A DNA stretch of 64,000 nt from Loxodes magnus (lineage: Eukaryota; Ciliophora; Karyorelictea; Loxodida; Loxodidae): NCBI GenBank assembly GCA_946699065.1, contig CAMPDV010000124.1, forward strand, positions 248,001-312,000. Direction: 5' to 3'. Under the pieces are notes generated by a model. It searched no databases and had not been told where the DNA came from. It worked only from the letters and a program-made list of their open reading frames with translations. Position numbers and translations under genes: made by a program. Positions 12,977 through 24,412 of the stretch are shown here, piece by piece. How positions within the stretch are numbered: the stretch's first letter is position 1; each line of letters opens with the position of its first letter.

Positions 12977-15900
12977 TAACTTCTTATATTCTAAGACTTA
13001 ATTTTAACTATCTTCAAATTATTTTTTACTTATTTATATATTATATAGAATAAAACAAACTTAGGAGCACTTTATTGCTAACCCTTTTTAAGTTAAGATG
13101 ATTAAATTCTTTATAAAGTTAGCTTTTATAAAATTACTAGAATTTATACATTTTATTAGTTCTGCTTATTAGATTTGTATTTTAGCTTCTAAAATTATTA
13201 AAGACCTAATGCTATTATATAGTAAATAATTTCTAAAAGCTTTAAAAGCGTGGTTAATTTCTTATCTCCTTATCTAGCCTTTGCTAAATTATTTATTTCA
13301 CTCTTATTTACAATTTTTTTAAGTTTATTCTATTTCTTCCTCTATTTAGAAATTTTCCCTATTAATTCATCATCTCTCTGGATTTTCTTACTCCATTTGT
13401 TATTTCAACTTTCTATTATATATCATTTTTAGCTTTTTATTCCTTCAACTAATAATAATTTTGTTAAAAGTCTTAGATTTACTAGACATAGATATTATTT
13501 ATATTTACAAAATTAGTTCTAGATTTAAAAAGTAATCTAAAACTTCGTATTATTCTTTAGAAAATGAATCTGAGCATTAAGAGATATATCTATAGAAACT
13601 TCTTATCCATTAGGATTAGTAGAGATCTAATTAATATTAGTTAATTTATCTATTACATTTTTAATTTCTTAACTTTCATTTAGTAGATTGATTAAGATCA
13701 TAAAGTAGCTGTACAAGAATAAGCAACGAAGGATTCGTTTTTATTAGCATGGCAAAATACTAAAGACCTTCTATATTTTTTCAATCTCTCTAAGTTGATC
13801 CTTTGTAATTTTAAGATCTGAAATTTTTTAGGTTTTGTATTTATTACTCTGTCAAAGCTTTAGAATAATTCTTCAAAGTTACCTTAAATACTCTAATATA
13901 TCTCCTCTAATATAATGCATTGCAACATTATTAAGTCTTAATAAAAAATGCTTTTTCAAGGTTTTATCAAGTTTTTTTTCTTTTACTCATTAATATTAAA
14001 AATATTTTTGGGAGTTTGATAATTTATATAATTAAGATCGATTGCTTAGTCAAGGTTTAATCAACTTTCTCGTTTTATCCTAATATTTTATATTAAATTC
14101 TTTTGTTATTAACTTCATTAATGTTGCCTTAGATTCTACCCTAATCACTAATGAGTGATATCCTAAATGTGAGAGTCAATAGATTATTTCCTAGTATTTC
14201 AAAGTCTGTTTTTTATTAAAATGAACTTATTAATTTTTAAGATAATCTTAGATGAAAAATCTTAATATTTTAATTCTTTAATCCCTTATGTCCCTTAGTT
14301 ATTCCTAAATTGTTTTAGGCTTCTTTATTTAATATTTTAAAAGTTTTAGTAAACTTCTCAATTATTTATTATATTTTTACTATTCTCTTACCAAAATGTC
14401 CTTAGCCTTCTATGATTATAATACTTTGCTTTAATATTTGTAATTTGCTGTATTATTATTCATCTCTCTTGCTTTCTAGAAATATCTTAGAAGTTACTTG
14501 GTAGTTTTAAGATTTGATCATAATTGGCTTTTCTTATTTATATTTTTAAAGCATTCAATAACTCCCCAGTTTTTCTCTTTATATTTGAGAAAGATTCTTA
14601 TTAGATAAATGCTTATTTGTCAATTAGGATTTAAATTTGTTGTCGGAAAACATCATATGATTTGCCAACTTTCCCTTGTTATCTAAGATTCTCTCTTATT
14701 GATATAAACTTCTGCTTTCATTTTATCTTATATTGATTACATTTTTTAAGCCTTCTATAGCTGTTCTAATTTTTCTAAATGTAGCAGACTAATTTCATTA
14801 TAAAGGTGCTAACAGATTTAAGAATCAATTATTGAGAAAATTATTAAATTCAAATCTGGTTTCGCTATTACTAACTAGCCTCAATAGTCCTTTCTAATAT
14901 ATGCATCAGAATTACTAGAGCTTATCTTTTGAATATCAAAGCTAATAGCTTCTTTATCAACTGTAATTCCTTAAACAAAGGTTTAATCTATTGTAATTAT
15001 TGCTGAAGTTTACAGTAAAAAGAATTGTTTCAGACTAATTTAAGAAAGAGAGAATAATTATTTTTGATTTTAACCAGGTATTATTCTTTCAATTCTAAAA
15101 TCACAACTTAAGGAATAATTGTTCTTTCTTCTTTAAACTACTTAATTATTTATTACCTTTTTCTCATTTTGTTTGATCAAGTTTTTCAATCTGTTAACAT
15201 CAACAATAATAGTCTTTATTTTCCACATGACTGTAGCATATTTTGCCATTTTCAGCTCTTCTCTTCTATTTAGATAAATTAATTCTAAATGCAAGCTTTT
15301 TTGATTTTTAGAATCTGTATTAACTTAAATTTTTATTCTAAAACTTATTATAGATTTATTTACATTAATCTAGACATCATTATCATAAGAACTAGTTAAT
15401 TAAGCATTTTTTTAGTTGTCATAAGCTTGCATGAATTTCCCCACATCTCTAGCTAAATTTCTTATTTTTTGTATTTTCTGCACTTCTAAGATTTAATAAC
15501 ATAAATAACTAAAATCTCTCATGTCTTCCCTTTTTTAAATTTACCCCAAAATAATTTTTTGAGGTTATAAACTTAAAGGTTATTGAGGTTTATTTCAATA
15601 GGTTAAATTAAACGATGGATAGTTCCATATTTTCCATCTCTCACTAAGAAATTTATAGCAATTATGAAGACTTAAAAAATTATTGTTTATAATAATCTTT
15701 GTGCTAAAGTACTGTATTACTCCTTAATTGTTAATTAAATCTCTGATAAAAACTCCTTAAATACTGCATATGCTTTAGTGTTTATGATTAGTGGTAAGTG
15801 TAAATTAAATAATTTACTAGTAGTTTTTTTAGTTCTCTTAATAAAAGCATTTATTGATTAAGATGTCTACATCTTTAGTGCTTTTTATAATGTTAATGAA

Positions 15901-16738
15901 CCTATTTATTTATTCTTCTTTTCAAACCAGAATTCTAAGAGTCTAATTCCTTTTATTGTAGCATGAAGCTCTTAAAACTTTAAATTAATTGTCTTAATAA
16001 AACATTGAATAATTTATCCATTTTCTACCATTCTTTGCGGAGATAGTTAACTATAGAAACATCTTTAACATCAGGATTTATTTTCAAAGTTCGATATAGC
16101 AATTACTTAATAATAGCATTCTAAATCTTAGGTAAAGTCTTAAAGATTCCCTTTAAAATTGTTTGGTCTAAAGTTTAATTCATTAGGATATGTTGCTGCT
16201 TTTCCATTTAGAGTATGACTTTTCATTTGTTAAAGGATTTAGTTACAAAATCAATCTAAACAATTGCTTTATAGCTATCTTCTTTATTTAATTTAGTAAA
16301 ATATGCTTTAAATTGCCTTTTTAAGAAAATCATTCTATCAAATGGATTTGGCTAAGTTCTTTGTATCTTTAGCTTCTATTTAAGAACAATTTATAAATAA
16401 ATCAACTTTGCTAATATAGTAAATAAAGAAGCTTACATAGACTATAATTTTAGCTTTCTAAATATGGTTTTATTTGTCTAATTTTAACTGGAACAGAGTT
16501 TTCTTTATATCTACTATGATAATCTTAATTTTAAAAATAGTTATAAACTATTAACTACAATGGAAACTTGCTTATGAGAGTCTTCATCAAATTGCTAATT
16601 AAGATTTTAAATAATAATCTGTTCTTATTTTATAAATAATTTCACTTTATAACAATCATAATCTAAGAATCTTAAATCCTTATAGCTATAAATTTCTCTA
16701 GTTATTCTTTTGCATTCGCTTTCTTGCTTTTCAAACAT
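9900..16738 (-). pseudogene. Very large membrane/coiled-coil protein gene, partly decayed
   Basis: The minus strand reads as one long protein from an ATG at 16738-16736. The first frame runs about 420 codons to near 15480, where an A-rich tract near 15478 requires a frame change. A second frame then stays protein-like for about 5 kb to near 10410, and a coiled-coil-like segment (near 10440-10030) needs another shift. Trp is often TGA, for example in K-D-Y-W-G-Q near 14885 and N-P-N-W near 14615. Hydrophobic segments near 12350, 12210 and 11790 look like membrane spans. Near 10700 a K-D-Y-G-K-I-I-E-V stretch resembles a PAS-type beta strand. The overall plan weakly recalls the giant TmcB-like PAS and membrane proteins of ciliates, but I could not confirm this. 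Copy B has matching protein with extra indels, so at least that copy is decaying. Confidence 0.4.
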
Positions 16739-18289
16739 GCTCTCAAATAATATAAATATTGATGTTATGATTCTTAGATTCTGTAAGAATAAAGAGTGTT
16801 TAAAGATCCTTAAAGGATATTCTTCTTGCTTAAAATAACTTATGCTCTATAAATTAATTAGATTTAAACTATTTTAAACTTATAAGATATTTTAATTTTG
16901 CTAAATAATAAACAAAGGATAATTTAGAAAAATAATACATAATAGAGTAATTTAAATTAGATTTAAGATATTTAAATAAAGGTTTACGAAAGAAGAACTA
17001 TTTTATTTTAAACTAAAACAACTAAATAAATGAATGATTTGAAATTATAAAGAGGCTATTAAATTAACTGTATAAATTCTTAAAATTATCTTATATAATC
17101 AATATTTAATTCAAATTATAGATATCTATCTATTTATGCTTTACAACTACTTTATTTTTTGAGGGTGTCTCTTTAAAAAAATTAAAATTAAATTTACCGC
17201 TTTTTTTACAACCCAACTAATAAAATTTACCAGGTATTTAAGAAAAATATTTACATTATATAAAAAAATGTAAAAAAAGGTTAAGATTTGTTTCCAATTT
17301 ATCTTACTAGAAATGTCCTATATTGTTGCAAAATAAATTCTTAAAAAACTATAAAAGAATAAAGTTGAAGATATACTTATTACCTTTTAATTTATTATAT
17401 TGCTTAAAATTTAATATTCTAACTTCATTTTTAAAATCTTTTAAATATATATGCTAAGCAAAACTTTCATTTACTTAAATTTTTCTGATTATTGACTTAA
17501 TGCAAAATGGTTCAATTATGTATTATTTTCTTTTGATTTTAAAAATTGTAAATCTTTCATATATTTTTAAATTTATAAAGACTTTTAGTTTAATTTACTT
17601 TTGAACAGCTATATAGATGTTTTCATTTTCAATGAGATTTATATTTTCTAAAATTACTAATTATCTTTTATCAATAGTCATCTTCTTAAAAGAATCTTAT
17701 TTTATGTTCTATGATCACTTTAAATATATTCTTTTATAAATTAATACACTTCAGGTATTTAGATTTATAATTTCCCTCCTCTATGAAATTTATCTTGTAT
17801 AGTAGATTTCATTAACTTTCATCTATTTTTTTATAAAAAGTTAAGCATAATAATTTAAAAAAGATATATTTAATTCTTCTTTATCTACTCTTATATTAGT
17901 CCTATTTTGCTTTAATTTAAATAAAAGCTGATATATTGGTCTTATTTTAACTTATTTGGATTTTACTTTTATATAAAGTTAATTGTAAATAATTAAATTT
18001 TTATTTACTATCAGTGATAATCTCTGCTCTGAATAGTTAATATTACTACTAATTTAAATATTTTATGAATCAATTGTTAGTTAATTTAATATGATAACTC
18101 TATTAACTATCAATATACTTATTTCATTTATTTTACCTTTCTGTTTACATTGTTGATGATGTATTAGTAGTCTAAAAATAAATAGTATAAAGAGTTATAG
18201 AGTTTAATAATAATAAAGACTTTATCTTAGATAGGTGATAAGATAATTAGATATAATAATTAGCATATTTTTTATCCTTATAAACTTAT
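16739..18289. other. AT-rich spacer
   Basis: No domain, RNA gene or mobile element was recognised. Composition is about 80% A+T with poly-T and poly-A runs, for example near 17190-17270. Confidence 0.4.
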
Positions 18290-18860
18290 TTTATGACTTA
18301 TATCAGAGGATAGATCTGGATAGGGTAATCTTTCATTTAATATTTCTACAGCTACACAAACCAAAGATCAAATTCATTTTTTTAATAAAATTTGCTATTG
18401 AATAATTCTGGAGCCAGCCATTAAAAGATCCTTTTTATTCTAATGTAGTGTAATATTTGCTTCTCTAACTAATCCAAAATCAACTATTTAACTTGCTTCA
18501 TTTTGATATAGAAGTTAGTAAATATCATCCATTGTTATTAATATTTGAAAGCTATTAATTTATACTTCTGTGGGAATTATAAAATTGGGATTAAGTTGAT
18601 AGCATAATTAAAGCATTCAATAGCTAATTATTCCTGCTTAACTTCTACCTAATTATACCTTCATTATTAAATGGCTAATTATTCTAAGAACTTTTTTGAA
18701 TATAAATTTTATTAGAATCCCTTCCACTCCAAATTAGCAAATTCTTATAAAGCTGTCCCTTCATTTTTGTATGCAAGATTATTTTAAGGATTAATTTGAA
18801 TAAACGTTATACGCTTCTAAAATTTCTTCATACTTTCTTCAAATAAAAATAAATAAATAA
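18290..18860 (-). pseudogene. Broken TPR / protein kinase remnant
   Basis: On the minus strand, 18850-18600 encodes TPR-like sequence (K-Y-E-E-I-L-E-A-Y-N, then I-Q-I-N-P-Q-N-N-L-A-Y) with a frame change between the two parts. Further along, 18500-18300 encodes a kinase C-lobe piece: I-V-D-F-G-L-V-R-E-A with an intact DFG near 18480, then after a frame change W-L-A-P-E-L-F near 18410 (APE intact) and a subdomain IX-like stretch. No kinase N-lobe is visible between the TPR and DFG, so the gene is rearranged as well as frameshifted. The TPR-kinase pairing is common in ciliate genomes. It is probably a relic of the same families as the genes at 1-260 and 55608. Confidence 0.65.
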
Positions 18861-19203
18861 ATATTTAAATTTAAAAGCAATAAAAGTTTTAAAGCCTTTA
18901 TCTTTTATTAAAAACAAAATGCAATTAACCATCTTATATATTATATAGATATACAGAACCATAATCTAAGTAAGTAAATTAAATAACTTAATATTCTTTA
19001 ATTTTAAATAATAAACAATATAAGACTATTATACTTAAAAAGAATCATATATATAAATATATTTACCTTTAAAAAAATCTTAATAACTTTTAAAACTTTT
19101 AGAAATCTTAAGTAATATAAAGCATATGCTTAGACTGATCTACTTTTAATAATACTTATTAAACTGTAAAATTTTATAAGTTTTAATAAGTTTTTGTCTA
19201 CTC

Positions 19204-20147
19204 TCAACTTGCAATCCTCCATTTTCTCACAGTATGGTCATCAGATCCAGATACTAGACATTTATTGTCCTTACTCAATGCTATAGAATGTACTGGCTAA
19301 GTATGCCCTTAAAGAGTCTGGATACATTCACCTGTGTTAAAGTTCCATATTTTGATTGTGTTGTCAAAAGAACCGGAAAATATAACACTTGAATCAGTAC
19401 TAAGTTGAATACTACGTACAGCCTTTAAATGATCATTAAGAGTACGAATACATTATCCCGTTTCGAAGTCCCATACTTTAATTGTACTGTCATAAGAACC
19501 TGATATTAAATACTTATTATCCAAAGTAAAATTGACCGATAAAACTCAACCTGTATGCTCAGAAAGATTTCGAATAATCTGACCAGTCTGGAAATCTCAA
19601 ATCTTTATCGTTGTATCAGGAAATGATGAGCCAGATACTATTCATTTCTGGTCACTTGTTATTTTTACCGATAAAACTGAACTTGTATGCCCAGTCAAAG
19701 TTCTCGTAAGGGAAGCGTTCTGGAAATCCCAGATCTTTATTGTTGTATCTCCACTTCCCGATATAATTTATTTTTAGTCATTAGTTATTGCTACCGAATA
19801 AACTGAACCCGTGTGTCCAGTCAAAGTTCTTATACAACTTCCAGTCTGGAAATCCCAGATCTTGATCGTTTTATCGTCACTTCCCGATACAATTAATTTC
19901 TGATCACTTGTTATTGCTACCTAGTTAACATAATCCTTATGTCCAGTCAAAGTTTAATCTAAAATATTAAAGAATTACCTTTAGTTTAGTCGTAGCTAAT
20001 CTTATTTACAAGTTTCTAGAAGCATAGGTTTGTTAGTATTTCATATTTAAAAATAAGAATCGGTATTTTGCCAAGAGAATAATTTCTTAATTTTAAGAGT
20101 TTTCGTAAAAAAATGCATTTAGTAAATTGTATTTCTTTTATCTCCAT
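19204..20147 (-). CDS. WD40-repeat protein, WD40 gene 1
   Basis: ATG at 20147-20145, one 20-nt intron (19959-19978) and a terminal TGA at 19206-19204 give 308 codons including the stop, an exact multiple of three only if the intron is removed. Exon 1 is 169 nt and encodes a basic leader ([10 protein letters not shown]) shared by all four WD40 paralogues here. Six WD repeats follow, each with G-H-[ST], an S-G-S turn and I-K-[IV]-W-D. WD40 propellers are protein-interaction scaffolds; nothing shows a specific partner. Internal TGA reads as Trp (Q-K-W-I-V-S-G and H-T-G-W-V), whereas the TGA after K-W-R-I-A-S is in the position where all four paralogues end. Intact and probably expressed. Confidence 0.88.
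19959..19978 (-). other. 20-nt spliceosomal intron of WD40 gene 1
   Basis: Sequence GTAATTCTTTAATATTTTAG, with GT and AG ends. Removing it joins T-K and D-Q-T-L-T-G-H in frame. The identical 20-mer sits at the same place in WD40 gene 2, and a 21-nt variant is in gene 3. Confidence 0.85.
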
Positions 20148-22105
20148 TTTAGTTTATAACTTAATTAATTATTTTTTAAGTATTTTTAGTTATTTCTTTA
20201 TTAATATATTAATTTAAAAAAATTATATTTAAGCCTTAGATCTAGGCAGAAATAAAATTGATAATAAACAGTTCAGTAAAAAGAAGCTTTTGCAATTATA
20301 ATTATTCTATATCTTTTTACTTTTAAATAAAAGGATTTTTTTACTATATCACATGCTATATCCAGAACTTATATCCTTATTATACTAGCTTTGCCATGAA
20401 TTTATTAATTATAGCTTATTTTAGTTTTATATAAAAAGATTCTTAATAAAAGGCATTTATTTCTTTATTTACTCTTATAAATGATAAACAAAATAATAAG
20501 CTATTTTAATAAATAAAGAAGTGTTAGTTTCTTAGTAACTAGTTTATATAAAAATAATATATAAATAAGAAATCATTTAATTACTTAAAGCTAACTACTT
20601 AACTTTTACTTTATAAACTATAATCATTTATCTATTTCATTTCTTTATACTAATTCATTTAAATTTTATTTGAAAGACTTCCTCTTAAATTACTGGAGAA
20701 GTAATTTATTACTTATAACTAGTGTTTATTCTAAGTAAAATTTGGTTATATAAATTAATAAAAATTACAGAAAGTAAATATTTAAAAATATCTAGCAAGG
20801 AAAAGCTTATCAATCATATTAGTTTACAGTTTTATCTTATTTTTAAAATAAGCTTTACTATGTTTATTTATGTCTATTAAGCTACTTAAAATCACTTTTT
20901 ATAAGTTTATAGTCAAATTGTGAATTTTTACCTAAATGGAGAAGAAATAAAATATCTTGTACAATTATAAAAGAAAGTAAGCGAAAAATAGCTAAGTTAT
21001 ATTTGATAAATAATGCAGTAGGTTTTAGTAAAACTAAGAAACAAATTAACTTATCTCATTTCAACCTATTTTTAATCAATAGAAGCATTAACTTTTTCTT
21101 TAGGATTTTCTGACTTAAACTCATTAAGTAGTTACGTTTTAATTAAATTAGGGAGATTTCCTATAAAATCATAGAGATCCGCTTATTTCAAGCATTTATA
21201 AACCCATAAACCTTTTATAATAATGTTTCTAAAAGTTAAGTTAGATTATTAAACTTGGCAAGATTTTAAATCTAAAGCTCCATTAACTTAAATTTTAGAA
21301 TTTAATTGAATATGTTTAGCTAGAATTCTAATTATAGGACCCATAACACATCAAATAATGAATGAAAATGTTTACTTTCACATAATTATCATAGATCATT
21401 TTCAAAATTAGAGTAGAAAATTAAGTTCATATTTAGTTTCTTCCTGGGTAAAAGCTTCTCTTAAATCTAAGAAGATCTAATAATGTTTTAATTTTCAATA
21501 TTATTATGTTTAGAAAATCTGATAAGCATACAACTTAATTAAGAAGCTGCAGCAATTTAGATTATATATTGAACATAGCTTTAAGAATCCCATTTAGCAT
21601 ATACAGGAAGTAAATTGATTAGAAAACCCGCAAATTGCTTAATTTGCACTTAAATTGCTACATCAATACAGTTTTATTTATTTGCAATTGTAAATGCTCA
21701 TCATGATTCAAAATGATTATCTTTCGAAACTAAGAAAATAAGCATTTACTCTCTTTTTGAATCTTTTTCCCTCCCTTGCAACAATTCCGGGACCTTCAAA
21801 ACCGTTCATATTTGCCAGAGGTTTTTGAAGATAAGCTGTGCTGTAATTAACTTTCAAAAGCAGTAAACCAGATAGAATTTATAGTATCATAATATCTTAA
21901 ACTATAATTCTATTGACTAATGCATTGTAATTTAAGCATTGATTCAAATTAAATTTAACTATTTGATCCTTTTAAGTTTTATTAAGTTATTAATTTAAAT
22001 TTAATTTCCATACATTTCTAAATTATAAAGATATTAGATTAGTTACAATTAATAATTAATGCATCTTATTAGATCTCTTTCTCTTTTTTATAGCAAACTA
22101 ATATT
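20148..22105. repeat. Upstream flank duplicated with WD40 gene 2
   Basis: This noncoding flank aligns with 30811-34933 upstream of WD40 gene 2, for example 20361/31100, 20620/32205, 21365/34165 and 22090/34918. It lacks the two insertions present there, so it preserves the empty sites. Similarity stops after TAGCAAACTAAT at about 22102. No gene was recognised inside. Confidence 0.75.
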
Positions 22106-22113
22106 TATTATCA

Positions 22114-22600
22114 ATGGATTAAATAAATATTGTAAATAGACCTTTTGATCGGCAAACATACTAATTAATCCAGCAGACTAAATAAAAGTTACAAGAATAA
22201 ATTATGAAAAGAATCAGGAAATGCAAAAAGAGATAAGCTATGATCCTATAGATGCAGAGACAGAGAAAGAAAAAATAAATTAAGCGTTAGTTTATACATA
22301 AAGAAGATAGATAATAAGGTGCTGATATAGCAAGAAGAAGGTCACAAGGTAAGAAACTGTTGGAAATTAAAAAAAAGAACGAAAGAATGAAATAAAATAT
22401 TTAGAATAAACTGCACAAAAGAAGCAAAATTATATAGAAGAAAAGAAAAATAAATAATTCAAGCAATACCTCGAATACTAATAGAAGCAAGAGAATGGAA
22501 CAAAAGACAATTCAGATTTGACATAGGAAAGCTTATGAAGGTAAGTCTCAATTGATACGAGTCAAACTATAACAAATCTTAGAAAAAACATTATAGTTTA
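22114..22600 (+). pseudogene. ORF1-like zinc-knuckle gene of a retroelement, fragment
   Basis: A basic, Gln- and Lys-rich reading frame starts at ATG 22114. Near 22322-22360 a CCHC zinc knuckle is split by a frame change: the first half reads C-W-Y-S-K-K-K (Trp from TGA; the second Cys is replaced by Ser) and the second half reads G-H-K-V-R-N-C-W. The C-terminal part (F-R-I-N-C-T-K-E-A-K-L-Y-R-R-K) matches the element at 32957 (F-R-I-Y-C-A-Q-E-G-K-V-Y-R-K-K). Such proteins bind nucleic acid and are typical ORF1/Gag-like products of non-LTR elements. It begins where WD40 flank homology ends, consistent with an insertion or breakpoint. Confidence 0.65.
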
Positions 22601-22921
22601 TTAATTTAATTAAAAATCCTTTTAAATATTGTCCAAGAATATCAACCTTAAATTGCTTTTCTTTGCTCAATTTTTTTGTTTTAAGAAGAATAGGTTAGTT
22701 AAGACGTGGTAAGAGGACATGCTTCTGATTTTGTCTCCTGCTTTGAGTAGGCGATAAAAAAACCCTTAGTCAGTTTTTTGATATTTTTTAATAAAAATTT
22801 ATAAAAGTATAAAGTAAAAAATGCTAAATAGTTCTATTTCGAGTTAATTAAGGTTTAGTTACTTATTTAGAATAAATAGACTGAAATTCTATTTAATACA
22901 TACTTAAGAATAAGTTTATAA

Positions 22922-22994
22922 AGCCTTGTGGCGCAACGGTTAGCGTATCAGCCTTCTAAGCTGAGGGTTGTGGGTTCGAATCCCACCAAGGCTG
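22922..22994 (+). tRNA. tRNA-Arg (anticodon UCU)
   Basis: Complete cloverleaf of 73 nt without intron. Acceptor arm AGCCTTG pairs with CAAGGCT, the D arm is GCGC/GCGT, the anticodon stem TCAGC/GCTGA encloses loop CTTCTAA with TCT at positions 34-36, and the T arm GTGGG-TTCGAAT-CCCAC is perfect. The discriminator base is G and no CCA is encoded. A T5 run at 22995-22999 serves as Pol III terminator. It decodes AGA, the main Arg codon of this A+T-rich DNA. Confidence 0.96.
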
Positions 22995-22999
22995 TTTTT
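22995..22999 (+). terminator. Pol III terminator of tRNA-Arg
   Basis: Five T residues directly after the tRNA discriminator base. Confidence 0.8.
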
Positions 23000-23136
23000 A
23001 ATATATAAGATCTTTAGAAATATCTATTAGCAATACTATTAAATTTATTAAAGAAAAAGAAGCAATTAATATTCAATACACATTATTTAAATAAAAGATA
23101 GTATTATCTAAACAGATAAATAAATTTAAAAAAATT

Positions 23137-23541
23137 ATTATAGAGCGCGTAGCACCTCGATGGCGCGCAGCTCTTTCAATATTAATATTTAATATTTAAA
23201 ATGTTCTCATGATTCTTGTTAAATTCTAGAGGTCCGATGAGTCATGTCAGCTTCTCCAAATGGGGAATCTTCTTAATAAAAATTATTCTAAAATCTTGAG
23301 TCAAATGCTTCAGTCTTCTTGAATAAGGTCCAAAAAAGAGATAGTTAGTAAGTCGGTAATTAGAAGACTCATCAGTCGAAATTTCATACTGCTAGAAAGA
23401 ACCCTCGGGGTAAGTTAGGTACGTCTCAACGGAGCTTATCCACCCTTCCCCGTGGTGACATCTAGTGCGAGATTACTCCCAATGCAGTATACACTGCACC
23501 AGATTACCTACTAGTTTGACTGACGCGGTCGACATCCATTT
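23137..23541 (-). mobile_element. 405-bp SINE-like element, copy 1
   Basis: GC-richer than its surroundings and nearly identical in reverse orientation to 28681-29085 and 33684-34088. Read on the minus strand it starts at AATGGATGTC and ends in a strong hairpin (GAGCTGCGCGCC ... GCGCTC) followed by TATAA. It has no coding potential and contains long-range pairing: GATGAGTC in its middle can pair with GACTCATC nearer the 3' end. AT flanks TAAATAAAT on both sides may be a target duplication. Repeat number, size, 3' hairpin and AT tail suggest a SINE; a Pol III promoter was not convincingly seen. Confidence 0.7.
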
Positions 23542-23580
23542 TTATAATATATAATATAAATAAATAATAAACGGTTTTTT

Positions 23581-24412
23581 ATGTCAAAAATTGACTCAAA
23601 CAAATATAATCAAGAAAGACAAGTTAATCTAAACTTAAAATAATTAATAGGAAGCATCAACTAATACTATTATAACATAATAACTAATACTGCCAAGTTA
23701 AATTGCCAGATGAAGATTTTGTTTTACTATAGAATTGATATCACTAACTAAACTTAAAATTAATTTAAAGTATCCAAAATATGTAAACACTTGAGATTAA
23801 AATAGAAGAGTTTTAAAAACTTAATTAAGATTTAAAAAAAGATATATTTAATTATTCTACTAAAAGATGAAAAAAAGATAAATAAAACTAAACAGACTCG
23901 ATCAATGCTATTTATCAGAATTAAACCTTATCTTCCAATATTAATCTTAATATTCTTAAATGGAAACATGAAGTAGAAGATAAATTAATTCCACCAGCAA
24001 AACATATGAGTAAACATAATAATAAAAAAAGAGTGTGATTAAATAATATGTTACTTCAATCTAACTAGTCTATAACTTTAAAAATTTATTAAAATCAGAA
24101 ACTTGAAGACGTTCATAGCCTGAAATGTGCAATATATATGATAGATATGAAACAGTTATTTAAGATTTAGAATAAGGTACATATGATAGTGTGAAAAGTA
24201 AAATTTATATAGATAGAAAGCTACTTAAAAAATATACGACGTAAGTAATATATACTTCGATACAATATTTCCATTAACATCCTGAGTATGTAAAAAGATT
24301 ACCACATATTTAGATTAACCAATAAGGATAGAAAAGTATTTGCATTTATGAAAGTGGACTACCTGCAGGATCGGAAAAAATTAGAAAAGATTAATAAATT
24401 TAAAAAATAAAG
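23581..24412 (+). pseudogene. Probable 5' ORF of the LINE
   Basis: A plus-strand frame starts at ATG 23581 and continues, after a change to a neighbouring frame near 23820, with convincing protein (W-K-H-E-V-E-D-K-L-I-P-P-A-K-H-M near 23970, then N-K-K-R-V-W). It ends just before the ATG of the endonuclease ORF at 24413. Position and basic composition fit a LINE ORF1, but no zinc knuckle or RRM was recognised. Confidence 0.45.

Noticed and set aside
13250-13432. Plus-strand hydrophobic open frame of 60 codons
   Set aside because: It lies opposite the large minus-strand coding region; T-rich complement of Lys/Asn-rich coding sequence always gives Leu/Phe-rich shadows.
23221-23400. Hammerhead ribozyme in the 405-bp element (GATGAGTC and CGAAA motifs)
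   Set aside because: The CUGAUGA and GAAA boxes are not arranged with the three required stems on either strand; GATGAGTC is better explained by pairing with GACTCATC.
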